NCBI RefSeq assembly: GCF_000785435.2
Contig: NZ_JTDB02000001.1
Coordinates: 1-64,000, forward strand
From: Paraburkholderia sacchari
GTDB lineage: Bacteria; Pseudomonadota; Gammaproteobacteria; Burkholderiales; Burkholderiaceae
Direction: 5' to 3'
Length of the DNA: 64,000 bases
Shown here: in pieces, positions 20,264 to 30,469 of the stretch
Position numbering within the stretch: the first letter of the stretch is position 1
Layout: every line of letters begins with the position of its first letter
Position numbers and translations under genes: made by a program
The notes under the pieces: model-generated
What the model was told of the DNA's origin: nothing
The model's input: the letters and a program-made list of their open reading frames with translations, nothing else
Database searches by the model: none

Positions 20264-20635
20264 TTAGCGCGCGTTCGAGCGCGCGCCGTGGTTGCGCAGG
20301 AACACCAGTTCGGCTTGTAGCTTCGTGGTCTCGGCCTGCGCCGCGTCCGCTGCTTTCTGCAAGGCCGAGCGCGCGGCGCGTTCCTGCTCCAGCGCGAGTT
20401 CCGCATTCGAGAGCCGCGTTTGCAGCACATCGGGCGCCACGGCGGGGCACTGCCCGGCGTCACCGGCATGCAACACCCACGCGGCAAGCCCCGCGCCAGC
20501 CGACGCCGCAGCAGCGGTCCACGCGAGCGCCACGCCCCAGCGCCATGCGCGCGAACGCACCGGCTGCAACTCGAATTCGCGCTGCGTATCGCGATGCGGG
20601 CGGCGCTGGCGCGCGGAACCTCGTGCGTCAGCCAT
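20264..20635 (-). CDS. Single-pass membrane protein with coiled coil, bactofilin-M23 cluster
   Basis: 123 aa from the ATG at 20635, which overlaps the end of the M23 gene in ATGGCTGA (translational coupling). The open frame continues upstream to 20734 through a tandem repeat, but that part is the shadow of the M23 tail. It has a basic N-terminus, one membrane segment (about residues 33-53, WGVALAWTAAAASAGAGLAAWVL) and a predicted coiled coil (about 73-115, SNAELALEQERAARSALQKA). Family unknown. Context suggests it connects the bactofilin filament to the membrane or the peptidase. Confidence 0.75.
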   Translation of the reverse strand: MADARGSARQRRPHRDTQREFELQPVRSRAWRWGVALAWTAAAASAGAGLAAWVLHAGDAGQCPAVAPDVLQTRLSNAELALEQERAARSALQKAADAAQAETTKLQAELVFLRNHGARSNAR

Positions 20636-21662
20636 GGCCTCTTGCAGTTCCGTTTGCGCCGGCGCTTTCCGCCCCGCTTTCCGCCCCGCTTTCCGCCCCG
20701 CTTTCCGCCCCGCTTTCCGCCCGATAGGCGCCAAACAGCGCGAGATAGTCGTCGGGATCGACCTGCACGCCCTTCACGATCACTTCGAAGTGCAGATGCG
20801 GGCCCGTCGAGCGCCCGGTCGAGCCAACGTCGGCGATATGCTCGCGCGGCAGCACGATCTGCCCCACCCGCACGCCGATCTTCGACGCATGGCCATAACG
20901 CGTCACGAAACCGTTGCCGTGATCGATCTCCACCGCATTGCCATAGCCCGACTTCACGCCCGCGAAAATCACGCGGCCTCCAGCGGCGGCGAGAATCGGC
21001 GTGCCCGTGGGCGCGACGATATCGAGCCCCGGATGAAAGCTCAGGCGCTGCGTGAACGGATCGAGGCGGTTGCCGAACGGCGAGCCGGGCCGGCCCGCTT
21101 CGGTCGGGCGGCGGCCGGGGAACGCATCCCATGCGGCCTCGTGCTCCGCCGCGGACCGCTCGAGCGCAGTGAGCGTGGCGGCCATGCAGTCGACCTCGCC
21201 GTTGATGGCGTGGACGTTGGCGCGCGCGGCGGACGCCTCGACGCAGCGCCGTGGCGCAAGCGCGGGACCGCCCTCGCCGCCGTCATCGTCGCCGGAGCGC
21301 GTGGAGGGCACGGCAGGCGCCGCCGCGGCGCCGCGCGGCGTTTGCGCGCGCAAACGCTGGTCGAACTGGCGCAATTCGGCAATCCGCGAGACCAGACGCT
21401 CGATGCGAGGATCGAGCAGCGCGATCGAGGCGTTCATGCGGCCGATCTCGCCCACTACGTAATGGTGCGTGGCCTCGCCTGCCGCGCTCGCGGGTGCGGA
21501 ACCCGTGCCGCTATAACGGCCGATGGCCACGCCGCCAGCCAGCGTGATGACCGCCGCCGCGCACGCAGCGGCCACCGCCGTGCGGCGCGCGGCGCGGTGC
21601 GTGACGAAACGGGTTTCGCCGCTGGAAAGCTCGTCGACCGAGCTGGACCACGGCATCTTCAT
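20628..21662 (-). CDS. M23 family metallopeptidase (murein endopeptidase), membrane-anchored
   Basis: 344 aa from an ATG at 21662 behind GGAG (an ATG at 21707 lacks one). One N-terminal membrane segment (AAVITLAGGVAIG) puts the rest in the periplasm. A helical region is followed by the LytM/M23 domain: FHPGLDIVAPTGTPILAAA with zinc-binding His and Asp, and GPHLHFEVIVKG with the catalytic and zinc-binding HxH. It cuts peptidoglycan cross-bridges or activates amidases. The C-terminal tail is a fivefold GAES repeat encoded by a 12-bp tandem repeat. First gene of the M23, coiled-coil protein, bactofilin set. Confidence 0.93.
   Translation of the reverse strand: MKMPWSSSVDELSSGETRFVTHRAARRTAVAAACAAAVITLAGGVAIGRYSGTGSAPASAAGEATHHYVVGEIGRMNASIALLDPRIERLVSRIAELRQFDQRLRAQTPRGAAAAPAVPSTRSGDDDGGEGGPALAPRRCVEASAARANVHAINGEVDCMAATLTALERSAAEHEAAWDAFPGRRPTEAGRPGSPFGNRLDPFTQRLSFHPGLDIVAPTGTPILAAAGGRVIFAGVKSGYGNAVEIDHGNGFVTRYGHASKIGVRVGQIVLPREHIADVGSTGRSTGPHLHFEVIVKGVQVDPDDYLALFGAYRAESGAESGAESGAESGAESAGANGTARGHG
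20667..20728. repeat. 12-bp tandem repeat at the 3' end of the M23 peptidase gene
   Basis: About five near-perfect copies of the unit gctttccgcccc. In the minus-strand frame of the peptidase they encode (ESGA)n just before the stop. Copy number change would alter tail length in multiples of four residues without frameshift. Confidence 0.9.
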
Positions 21663-22043
21663 GGCGCGCTCCGGCGCTGCCGCTTCGCGCGCAGGCGCGC
21701 GGCGCACGACACCAGGGTACAGAACAATGCGTACATCTCAGGTTGCGGAAGCCGACATGCGCCGGCCCATCCAAAATCGAAACCGCGATTATGGTGGCGC
21801 CTCAAAAATGCCCATCCCGATAAAGGGGACGCTCGGGGAAAAGCGCAATCAGAAGAGCCTGTCAGCCCGGGAATCTGCTGCACTGCGGCATACCCAGCGC
21901 CCTCGACAGCGTATTCGCCAAGGCGCTGCGCTACGTTGCCGCATCCAGTCCCGCTCCTGTGCCGCACGAAAGGCCTTGACTTCTCGCGCTGCCACACTAA
22001 TATACGCACCGCGTACATCAACCAGACATCACAGGTGCCAGCC
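21663..22043. other. Intergenic region between the M23 peptidase and pyrB
   Basis: 381 bp between divergent genes. The right part carries the pyrB promoter at 21976-22003. The left part must hold the promoter of the M23 set, but I could not pick out convincing hexamers. No small gene or RNA was recognised. Confidence 0.5.
21976..22003 (+). promoter_or_regulatory. Sigma-70-like promoter of pyrB
   Basis: TTGACT (21976-21981) and TAATAT (21998-22003) with a 16-bp spacer, 40 bp upstream of the pyrB start codon. No pyrimidine-rich attenuator or leader peptide is seen in the short leader. Confidence 0.6.
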
Positions 22044-23336
<1,293 letters not shown>

Positions 23337-23585
23337 GACACGCGAGGGGCGCCGCGTGAATGCGCGCCCCGCTGACCGTTCATCGACAATCGGCCCGCAC
23401 GCGCATATCGCGCTTGCGGGGCGATGCGCTTTTCTGGCGAGGGCGATTCCTCAGTCGATTGATCCGGCCAACGCCAGCCGGAGCGCCGCCTATACTGCAT
23501 GAAACGCCCGCGCCGCAAGATGCGGGCGCCATGACGCGTCGAACTCCCTTCGTCGTTTCCTGCTTGCCCGCTCATTGGCGATGCC

Positions 23586-25238
23586 ATGCTGACCATAGAC
23601 GAAATTCGTGCGATCCCCCTCTTCTCCTCGCTGCCCGACACCGAACTCGAACGCCTCGCACAGACCTCCGCGGATTTGCATCTGAGCCCCGGCGAATACG
23701 CCGTGCACGAAGGCGGCGAGCGTGCGCTCTATGCCGTGCTGTCCGGCAAGATGGAGGTGGTCAAGCTGTTCGACGGCGTCGAGCGCACCCTCGGCTGGCG
23801 CGTGCCTGGCACGATCTTCGGCGAAGTGCCGCTCGCACTCAGCTCGCCGTTTCCTGGCGCCTATCGCGCAGCCGAGCCCTCGCGCGTCATGCGCGTGGAT
23901 GCTCAGCACTACTACTCGCTTGCCGCCGCCTCGCCCGACGTCGCCATACGCATGGGCGCGCTCGCGCGCGAACGCATCGGCGGTTTGCAGGGGCTCTCCT
24001 CCGAGCCGCCGAAAACGCGCGTGACCATGGTCGGCGCGCGCTGGGACCCCGCCTGCGCGAACCTGCGGCAGTTTCTCGCTCGCAACCAGATCAGTTGCGA
24101 GTGGCTCACGCCCGACGCGCCGGAACTCAAAAGCCGCTGGGATGGCCCCTGTCCCGAGGATCACGCGTGCCCGAGCTTGCGTCTCGCCGATGGAACGCTG
24201 CTCGCGCGCCCCGCCACGCGCGAGGTCGCGGAGCGGCTTGGCTTGCAGACCCAGCCGAAACTCGACGAATACGACACGCTCATTATCGGCGGCGGGCCGG
24301 CCGGGCTCGCTGCGGCCGTCTATGGCGCATCTGAAGGACTGCGTACCATTGTGGTCGAGCGCGAAGCGCCCGGTGGACAGGCCGGCACCTCGTCGCGCAT
24401 CGAAAATTATCTCGGCTTTCCCGGCGGCATTTCCGGCGACGAACTGGCGAGCCGGGCCTTGCAGCAGGCGAGGCGGCTGGGCGCCGAGATCCTGGTCACG
24501 CGCGCCGTCGCGCGCATCGATACGGCCGCGCACGCTGTCCATCTCGACGGCGGCGACGTGGTGCGTGCGCGCACCGTGATCCTGGCAACAGGTGTCGCAT
24601 GGCGGCGCCTCGAGATCGAAGGCTTCGACCGCTTCATCGGCAAGGGCATCTATTACGGCGCGGCGCGCAGCGAGGCAAGCGGTACGCACGGGCTCGACGT
24701 GTATCTGATAGGCGGCGGCAATTCATCGGGCCAGGCCGCGCTATATTTCGCGAGCCATGCGCGCAGCGTCACGCTGGTCTTGCGCGGCGACTCGCTCGAA
24801 AAGAAAATGTCGCGCTATCTCGTCGAACAGATCGCCGCACAATCGAACGTCTGCGTCGAGTTGAACACCGAAGTAGTCGGCGTGCACGGAGACACGCATC
24901 TTACCGGCATCGACATGCTCAATACGAAGAACGCGAGCGTGAGCCAGCGCGAGTGCGGCGGCCTGTTCGTCTTCATCGGCGCCGACGCGCAAACGGACTG
25001 GCTGCCGCCCGAGGTCGCCTGCGACAAGCGCGGCTACGTGCTGACCGGCGACGACATCGTGAAAGCGGGACGCTGGTCGCACCGGCGCGATCCCTGGCTG
25101 CTCGAATCGAGTGTGCCCGGCATCTTCGCCTGCGGCGACGTGCGCCTGAGCCCGGTCAAGCGCGTGGCCTCTGCCGTTGGCGAGGGCAGCATGGCAATTG
25201 CCTTCGTGCATCGCTACCTCGATGAAGTGCGCGAATAG
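23586..25238 (+). CDS. cNMP-binding / glutaredoxin-like / FAD-dependent oxidoreductase fusion
   Basis: 550 aa with three parts. Residues about 10-125 are a Crp-type cyclic-nucleotide-binding fold (FSSLPDTELERLAQTSADLH, SPGEYAVHEGGERALYAVLSG, GTIFGEVPLALSSPFPG). Residues about 144-220 look like a small thioredoxin/glutaredoxin-like domain (RVTMVGARWDPACANLRQFL). From about 228 on it is a thioredoxin-reductase-like flavoprotein: FAD motif IIGGGPAG (233-240), AGTSSRIENYLGFPGGISG, NAD(P)H motif YLIGGGNSSGQAA, and C-terminal GIFACGDVR. The CxxC disulfide of true thioredoxin reductase is missing (GIYYGAARSE stands in its place), so it probably reduces something else. No operon partner; 249 bp follow pyrB. 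Confidence 0.9.
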   Translation: MLTIDEIRAIPLFSSLPDTELERLAQTSADLHLSPGEYAVHEGGERALYAVLSGKMEVVKLFDGVERTLGWRVPGTIFGEVPLALSSPFPGAYRAAEPSRVMRVDAQHYYSLAAASPDVAIRMGALARERIGGLQGLSSEPPKTRVTMVGARWDPACANLRQFLARNQISCEWLTPDAPELKSRWDGPCPEDHACPSLRLADGTLLARPATREVAERLGLQTQPKLDEYDTLIIGGGPAGLAAAVYGASEGLRTIVVEREAPGGQAGTSSRIENYLGFPGGISGDELASRALQQARRLGAEILVTRAVARIDTAAHAVHLDGGDVVRARTVILATGVAWRRLEIEGFDRFIGKGIYYGAARSEASGTHGLDVYLIGGGNSSGQAALYFASHARSVTLVLRGDSLEKKMSRYLVEQIAAQSNVCVELNTEVVGVHGDTHLTGIDMLNTKNASVSQRECGGLFVFIGADAQTDWLPPEVACDKRGYVLTGDDIVKAGRWSHRRDPWLLESSVPGIFACGDVRLSPVKRVASAVGEGSMAIAFVHRYLDEVRE

Positions 25239-25628
25239 CGCGGCCTGTTGAAAGGCGCCGCTCGCGTTCGCAGCCGGCCCGCACGGACCACACCGAACAC
25301 ACCGAACACACGGCAGCGCCATTCTGTCCGTCACGCCAGCTTTGCGACGGCCTCATGCCAGCTTCGCGACAGCGTTGCGACAGCAAGCACTTTGTCCCGT
25401 AAAACGCGCGTTCAAGCGCTTTACTTTCCCCTTTGACAAGCGCAACGTGCAGTTCTGATCGCAGCGGCAAGGGCCATCTTCCCGAGCAGGCGCGGCATCG
25501 GATTTGCTGCATTGTGACGACCGCGCCACGCAAGCCTGCGCGACCATGCGACTTGCGTTTCTGCTGCGTTTCGCACCCTGCGTCGCACGCTTTTCGTCTT
25601 GCCTTCGTTATGGAGTCTGTCGAACGCC
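25239..25628. other. Intergenic region upstream of the aldehyde oxidoreductase operon
   Basis: 390 bp without a supported gene. It contains a short 9-bp direct repeat accgaacac (near 25294-25312), two imperfect copies of gccagctttgcgacggc (near 25336 and 25355), and an isolated TTGACA (25433-25438) with no good -10 partner. The operon promoter probably lies here. Confidence 0.5.
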
Positions 25629-26333
25629 ATGTCCAACGAACGCCCCCTCGACACGTCGCGCGACTGCGACGACGCGTCCCCTGCTCCCGCCGACGTCACG
25701 CGCCGCCGCTTCCTGCAATCGGCCGCCGCTGCCGCCGCGCTGGGCAGCGTGCCTCATCTGCATGCGCAGAACGCGCCGCCCTCCGCCGATGCCGCCAAGC
25801 CACCGCCCTCGCTCGCGCCCACCCAGCCGGTCAAGCTCGACATCAACGGCCGCGAGTACGTGCTTCATATCGAACCGCGCGTGACGCTGCTCGACGCGCT
25901 GCGCGACTACGCCGGTCTCACCGGCACGAAGAAAGGCTGCGACCGCGGCCAGTGCGGCGCTTGCACGGTGCTCGTGGAAGGCCGCCGCATCAACAGTTGC
26001 CTCACGCTCGCCGTGATGCACGAGGGCCAGCGCATCACCACGGTCGAGGGCCTCGCAAGCGCGGATGCGCCCAGCGCCGTGCAACGCGCCTTCATCGAAC
26101 GCGACGCGCTGCAATGCGGCTACTGCACGCCCGGCCAGGTGTGCTCGGCCACGGCCTGCCTCACGGAATTCGCAGCCGGCGCAGCCAGTGCCGCGACCGC
26201 CGACGTGGGCACGCCGCCCACGCAACTGAGCGACGCCGAGATTCGCGAGCGCATGAGCGGCAACCTCTGCCGCTGCGGCGCCTATGCCAACATCGTGGCC
26301 GCCGTGCGCGACGCGCACGCGGCCAGCGCCTGA
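25629..26333 (+). CDS. paoA: Aldehyde oxidoreductase small subunit, [2Fe-2S], Tat-exported
   Basis: 234 aa. Residues 25-30 (RRRFLQ) followed by a long Ala-rich hydrophobic stretch are a twin-arginine signal. The ferredoxin-type cluster motif is CDRGQCGACTVLVEG with a further Cys in RINSCLTL; the C-terminal helical cluster motif is QCGYCTPGQVC and NLCRCGAY. It passes electrons from the molybdenum site to FAD. The Tat signal and subunit order match the E. coli PaoABC (YagTSR) periplasmic aldehyde oxidoreductase. The start at 25629 is chosen over 25599 so that the Tat signal is near the N-terminus. 17 nt before the next gene. Confidence 0.92.
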   Translation: MSNERPLDTSRDCDDASPAPADVTRRRFLQSAAAAAALGSVPHLHAQNAPPSADAAKPPPSLAPTQPVKLDINGREYVLHIEPRVTLLDALRDYAGLTGTKKGCDRGQCGACTVLVEGRRINSCLTLAVMHEGQRITTVEGLASADAPSAVQRAFIERDALQCGYCTPGQVCSATACLTEFAAGAASAATADVGTPPTQLSDAEIRERMSGNLCRCGAYANIVAAVRDAHAASA

Positions 26334-26350
26334 AAGAAAGGAGCACGGCC

Positions 26351-27391
26351 ATGGACGCGTTCTCCTTGCAGCGCGCCGACGACATCGACGCCGCCATTGC
26401 CGCCGCCCAGCAGCCGGGCGCGGCCTTTATCGGCGGCGGCACGAATCTGCTCGACCTCATGAAAGGCGGCGTCGCGCATCCGCTCAAGCTCATCGACATC
26501 ACGCGCATTGCCGCGCTCGGGAACATCGAGACCTTGCCCGATGGCGGCCTGCGCATCGGCGCGCTCGTGCGCAATAGCGACGCTGCGAACCACGCGCTCG
26601 TGCGCACGCGCTACCCGCTGCTCACGCAGGCCTTGCTCGCGGGCGCGTCGCCGCAACTGCGCAACATGGCCACCGTGGGCGGCAATCTCATGCAGCGCAC
26701 GCGTTGCGCATACTTCTACGACACCGCGTTCGCGCAATGCAACAAGCGCGCGCCCGGCAGCGGCTGCGCCGCGCGCGAGGGTTTCAATCGCATGCACGCA
26801 ATTCTCGGCGCGAGCGCGCAATGCGTGGCTGTGAATCCGTCCGATATGAGCGTGGCGCTCGCGGCACTCGACGCCACTGTGCAGGTGCGCGGCCCGCGCA
26901 GCGCACGCGCGATTCCGATCGCGCAGTTTCACCGGCTGCCCGCCGATCGCCCCGATCAGGACACGACGCTCGCGCCCGGCGAGCTGATCACGTCGGTGGA
27001 CTTGCCGCCGCCCGCGTTCAGCGATCACACGCACTACCTGAAGCTGCGCGACCGTGCGAGCTATGCGTTCGCGCTCGTTTCCGCGGCGGTGGCGTTGCAG
27101 CTCGATGGCCAGCGCGTGCGCGCTGCGCGCATCGCGCTAGGCGGCGTCGCGCACAAGCCCTGGCGCGCGAGCCGCGCCGAGCAGCACCTCGCGGGGCACA
27201 CGCTAGACGCGGCCACGTTGCGCAGCGCCGCCGCCGCGGAACTGGCGCAAGCGCAGCCGCTCTCCGGCAATACGTTCAAGGTCGAGCTCGCGCAGCGCGC
27301 GATCGTGCGCGCCACGATGCTGGCTGCGGGCAGTCCGGTGACGCACATAAGCGGCATAAACGGCACAAGCGGCACGGGAGAACGCGCATGA
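26351..27391 (+). CDS. paoB: Aldehyde oxidoreductase FAD-binding subunit
   Basis: 346 aa, xanthine-dehydrogenase medium-subunit family. FAD pyrophosphate-binding motif FIGGGTNLLDLMKGG near residues 28-40; RNMATVGGNLMQRTRC; and a Cys-rich segment (RCAYFYDTAFAQCNKR, GSGC) that in PaoB holds an extra [4Fe-4S] cluster. The start at 26351 follows AAGGAGCACGGCC. It overlaps the next gene by ATGA. The 3' end encodes a Gly/Ser/Thr-rich tail with a short degenerate repeat (SGINGTSGTGE). Confidence 0.92.
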   Translation: MDAFSLQRADDIDAAIAAAQQPGAAFIGGGTNLLDLMKGGVAHPLKLIDITRIAALGNIETLPDGGLRIGALVRNSDAANHALVRTRYPLLTQALLAGASPQLRNMATVGGNLMQRTRCAYFYDTAFAQCNKRAPGSGCAAREGFNRMHAILGASAQCVAVNPSDMSVALAALDATVQVRGPRSARAIPIAQFHRLPADRPDQDTTLAPGELITSVDLPPPAFSDHTHYLKLRDRASYAFALVSAAVALQLDGQRVRAARIALGGVAHKPWRASRAEQHLAGHTLDAATLRSAAAAELAQAQPLSGNTFKVELAQRAIVRATMLAAGSPVTHISGINGTSGTGERA

Positions 27392-29619
27392 ACAAGCTAA
27401 TCGGACAGCCGGTCGACCGCATCGACGGCATGCTCAAAGTCACAGGCGGCGCGAACTATGCGGCGGATTTTCCCGAGGCGCGTCTCGCGCACGCGGTGCT
27501 CGTGACGAGCACGGTGGCGAGCGGCACGATCGCGTCGATCGACACGACCCGCGCACGGGCCATGCCGGGCGTGCTGCTCGTGATGACCTGGCAGAACGCA
27601 ATGCGCCTGCCGAACGCGGGACGCCCGCCCATTTCGCCGCCCGCAGTGCGGCGCCTCACGCTGTTGCAGGACAACGTCGTGCGCTACAGCAACGAGCCCG
27701 TCGCGGTCGTGGTGGCGGATACGCTCGAACACGCCGCCGACGCCGCGCAGCACGTAAGCGTGACCTACGCCGCCACGCCGGCGACGCTCGACTTCGCGCG
27801 CGCGAAAGCGCAAGCGCACGCACCGGCCGCGATGCCTGGGCGTCCGGTCGATTCGCAGCGTGGCAATGTGGAAGCGGGCATGCACGAAGGCGCACTGCAC
27901 ATCGCCGCGGTCTACAGCACGCCCACGCAGTTCCACAATCCGATGGAACCGCACGCGACGATGGCGCGCTGGGACGGCCCCGAACTCACGCTCTACGACG
28001 CGACCCAGGGCGTGACGAACGATCGCGCCGCGGTGGCCGCCGTATTCGGCATCCCGGCGGACAACATCCGCGTGATCTCGCCATTCATCGGCGGCGGCTT
28101 CGGTTGTAAGGGATCCTCATGGTCTCACGTGAGCCTGTGCGCGATGGCCGCGAAGCAAACCGGCCGCCCCGTGCGCCTTGCCGTCACAAGGCCGCAGATG
28201 TTCGGGCTGGTGGGCTCGCGGCCGCACACGGAGCAGCACCTCTCGATTGCCGCGCGCGCGGACGGCACGCTCACCGGCGTGCGCCACGACACGCTCTCGC
28301 ACACTTCGGCGTTCGAGGACTGGACCGAGATGTCGGGGCTCGTCACGCGCATGATGTACGCGTGCCCGAACCTGAGCACGAGCCACCGCGTCGTGCCGCT
28401 CAACGTCGGCACGCCCACCTTCACGCGCGCGCCCGGCGAAGCCACCGGCTCGTTCGCGCTCGAATCCGCGATGGACGAGCTGGCGTGGCGCCTGAAGATG
28501 GACCCCATCGCGCTGCGCCTGAAAAACTACGCCGAAGCGGAGCCGCAGGACGGCAAACCATGGTCGTCGAAGGCGCTGCGCGAATGCTATACGGCGGGCG
28601 CGCAGCGCTTCGGCTGGTCGCGCCGCGTGAACGCGCCACGCGCGATGCGCGAGGGCAACACGCTGATCGGCATGGGCATGGCGGGCGCGACCTATCCGGC
28701 CAACCGCAGCGAAGCGGCGGCCATCGCGCGCATCCTGCCCGACGGCACCGCGATGGTTGCCTCCGGCACACAGGACATCGGCACCGGCACCTATACCGTG
28801 ATGACCCAGGTGGCCGCCGATGCGCTCGGCTTTCCGCCCGACCGAATCCGCTTCGCACTCGGCGACTCGACGCTGCCTCGCGCGCCGGTCTCGGGCGGCT
28901 CGCAATCGGCGGCGAGCGTCTCGCCCGCCGTGCAGGCGGCGGCACGCGCCGCGCGCAACAAGCTGATCGCGCTCGCGATTGCGGATCCCGCTTCGCCGGT
29001 CCACGGCGCGGCTCCCGGAGACGTCACGGTCGCTGACGGCTGGGTCGTGTCGGCCAGCGACCCTGCGCGCCGCGACCCGGCCGCCGCCATCATCGCGCGT
29101 GCGGGCGGCAAGCCGATCGAGGCGCAAGCCACGGAGAAACCGGGCGCGGAGCGGCAGCAATACGCGTTCCACTCGTTCGGCGCGGTCTTCGCCGAGGTGC
29201 ACGTGGACGCCGAACTCGGCACGCTACGCGTTGCGCGCATCGTCGGCGCTTACGACGTGGGGCAGGTGCTCAACGAGAAGACGGCGCGCAGCCAGTTGAT
29301 GGGCGGCATGGTCTGGGGCGTGAGTACGGCGCTGCATGAAGACGCGATGCTCGACCCGCGCATGGGACGCTTCGCCAATGGCAATCTCGCCGACTACCAC
29401 GTGCCCGTGAACGCCGACATCGGCGATCTGGACGTGCTGTTCGTGGGCGCGCCGGACTTGCGCTTCAATCGCCTCGGCGTGCGCGGCATCGGCGAGATTG
29501 GCATCACCGGCGTGCCCGCCGCGATCGCCAACGCGGTGTATCACGCAACGGGCGTGCGCGTGCGCGATCTGCCGATCACGCTCGACAAGGTGATGCTGCC
29601 GCGTCACGCATTCGCGTAA
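27388..29619 (+). CDS. paoC: Aldehyde oxidoreductase molybdenum-binding subunit
   Basis: 743 aa, xanthine dehydrogenase/aldehyde oxidase large subunit, of PaoC size. N-terminal VDRIDGMLKVTGGANYAADF; molybdopterin cytosine dinucleotide-binding GGGFGCKG; STPTQFHNPMEPHATMARW; and C-terminal RFNRLGVRGIGEIGITGVPAAIANAVYHATG with the catalytic Glu in GxGE. It oxidises aldehydes, including aromatic ones in the characterised E. coli enzyme, to acids. It has no signal of its own and would be exported bound to the Tat-signal subunit. It overlaps paoB by 4 bp. Confidence 0.93.
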   Translation: MNKLIGQPVDRIDGMLKVTGGANYAADFPEARLAHAVLVTSTVASGTIASIDTTRARAMPGVLLVMTWQNAMRLPNAGRPPISPPAVRRLTLLQDNVVRYSNEPVAVVVADTLEHAADAAQHVSVTYAATPATLDFARAKAQAHAPAAMPGRPVDSQRGNVEAGMHEGALHIAAVYSTPTQFHNPMEPHATMARWDGPELTLYDATQGVTNDRAAVAAVFGIPADNIRVISPFIGGGFGCKGSSWSHVSLCAMAAKQTGRPVRLAVTRPQMFGLVGSRPHTEQHLSIAARADGTLTGVRHDTLSHTSAFEDWTEMSGLVTRMMYACPNLSTSHRVVPLNVGTPTFTRAPGEATGSFALESAMDELAWRLKMDPIALRLKNYAEAEPQDGKPWSSKALRECYTAGAQRFGWSRRVNAPRAMREGNTLIGMGMAGATYPANRSEAAAIARILPDGTAMVASGTQDIGTGTYTVMTQVAADALGFPPDRIRFALGDSTLPRAPVSGGSQSAASVSPAVQAAARAARNKLIALAIADPASPVHGAAPGDVTVADGWVVSASDPARRDPAAAIIARAGGKPIEAQATEKPGAERQQYAFHSFGAVFAEVHVDAELGTLRVARIVGAYDVGQVLNEKTARSQLMGGMVWGVSTALHEDAMLDPRMGRFANGNLADYHVPVNADIGDLDVLFVGAPDLRFNRLGVRGIGEIGITGVPAAIANAVYHATGVRVRDLPITLDKVMLPRHAFA

Positions 29620-29748
29620 CCCGCGCGTGACGATTGCATGACAGGCGCGTGACCACGGAACGCGCCGTGCGTTGCGCGTCTTCCGGGGTTGCCTCGCGCG
29701 CAGTTGCACCGCACAATCGACGCGTCCCCCTCTCGCGCGGCTCTCCCC

Positions 29749-30336
29749 ATGGCCTATGCATCGCTCGCCACTGGCGTACTGCTCGCCGCCGGCACCGGAT
29801 CGCGCTTCGATCCCGACGGTTTGCGCAACAAGCTCCTCGCGCCGCTGCCCAACGGCTTCAGCGTGGCTCACGAGGCCGCGCACCGGCTCTTGATGGTCAC
29901 GCCAAAGGTGATTGCCGTGGTGCGCCCCGGCGCGGAAGCGCTCGCCCACGTCTTGAACGACGCCGGCTGCGACGTGGTGTTCGCCGCCGCCGCCGTGAGA
30001 GGAATGGGCGCGAGCCTCGCCGCGGCTATCAAGGCGGACGCCGAAGGAGAAGGCTGGATCGTGGCGCTCGCGGACATGCCGCGCATCGCGCCCGCGACCA
30101 TCGAGGCCGTCGCGCGCGAAATCGATGCGGGCAAACCGCTCGTCGCGCCCTTTTATCACGGACAACGCGGCCATCCGGTTGGATTCGGGCTCGCGCATCG
30201 TGAGGCCTTGCACGCGCTCGACGGCGACACCGGCGCGCGTGCGCTGCTGAATTCGCCCGCGCTCACCCGCATCGACGTGGACGACCCCGGCATCCTGCGC
30301 GACGTCGATACCCCCGCCGATCTGAATGGGCTGTAG
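29749..30336 (+). CDS. mocA: Molybdenum cofactor cytidylyltransferase-like NTP transferase (MocA family)
   Basis: 195 aa. N-terminal GVLLAAGTGSRF is the nucleotidyltransferase signature; LLAPLPNG, GMGASLAAAI and ALADMPRIAPATI are family features; GHPVGFG is the MocA/MobA substrate-binding loop. MocA converts Mo-molybdopterin and CTP to the MCD cofactor used by xanthine-dehydrogenase-family enzymes. It lies 129 bp after paoC on the same strand, so it very likely matures that enzyme. In E. coli a different protein, PaoD of the XdhC type, stands in this position and none is seen here. Confidence 0.88.
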   Translation: MAYASLATGVLLAAGTGSRFDPDGLRNKLLAPLPNGFSVAHEAAHRLLMVTPKVIAVVRPGAEALAHVLNDAGCDVVFAAAAVRGMGASLAAAIKADAEGEGWIVALADMPRIAPATIEAVAREIDAGKPLVAPFYHGQRGHPVGFGLAHREALHALDGDTGARALLNSPALTRIDVDDPGILRDVDTPADLNGL

Positions 30337-30469
30337 CCGCTTGCCGTCTCCCGCGCGCTGCCTGGCGCGTGCATGCGAAACCTCGCACGAGACGCGCCGA
30401 TCGCCTAGGCTATAAGAACCATCCACACGTCGTGCCCGATCGGCCACGCCTGCGCACGAGGTACCCGCG

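Noticed and set aside
20635-20734. GRKAGRKA-type N-terminal extension of the coiled-coil protein
   Set aside because: It is the 12-bp repeat of the M23 gene read in another frame; the ATGGCTGA overlap gives a better start.
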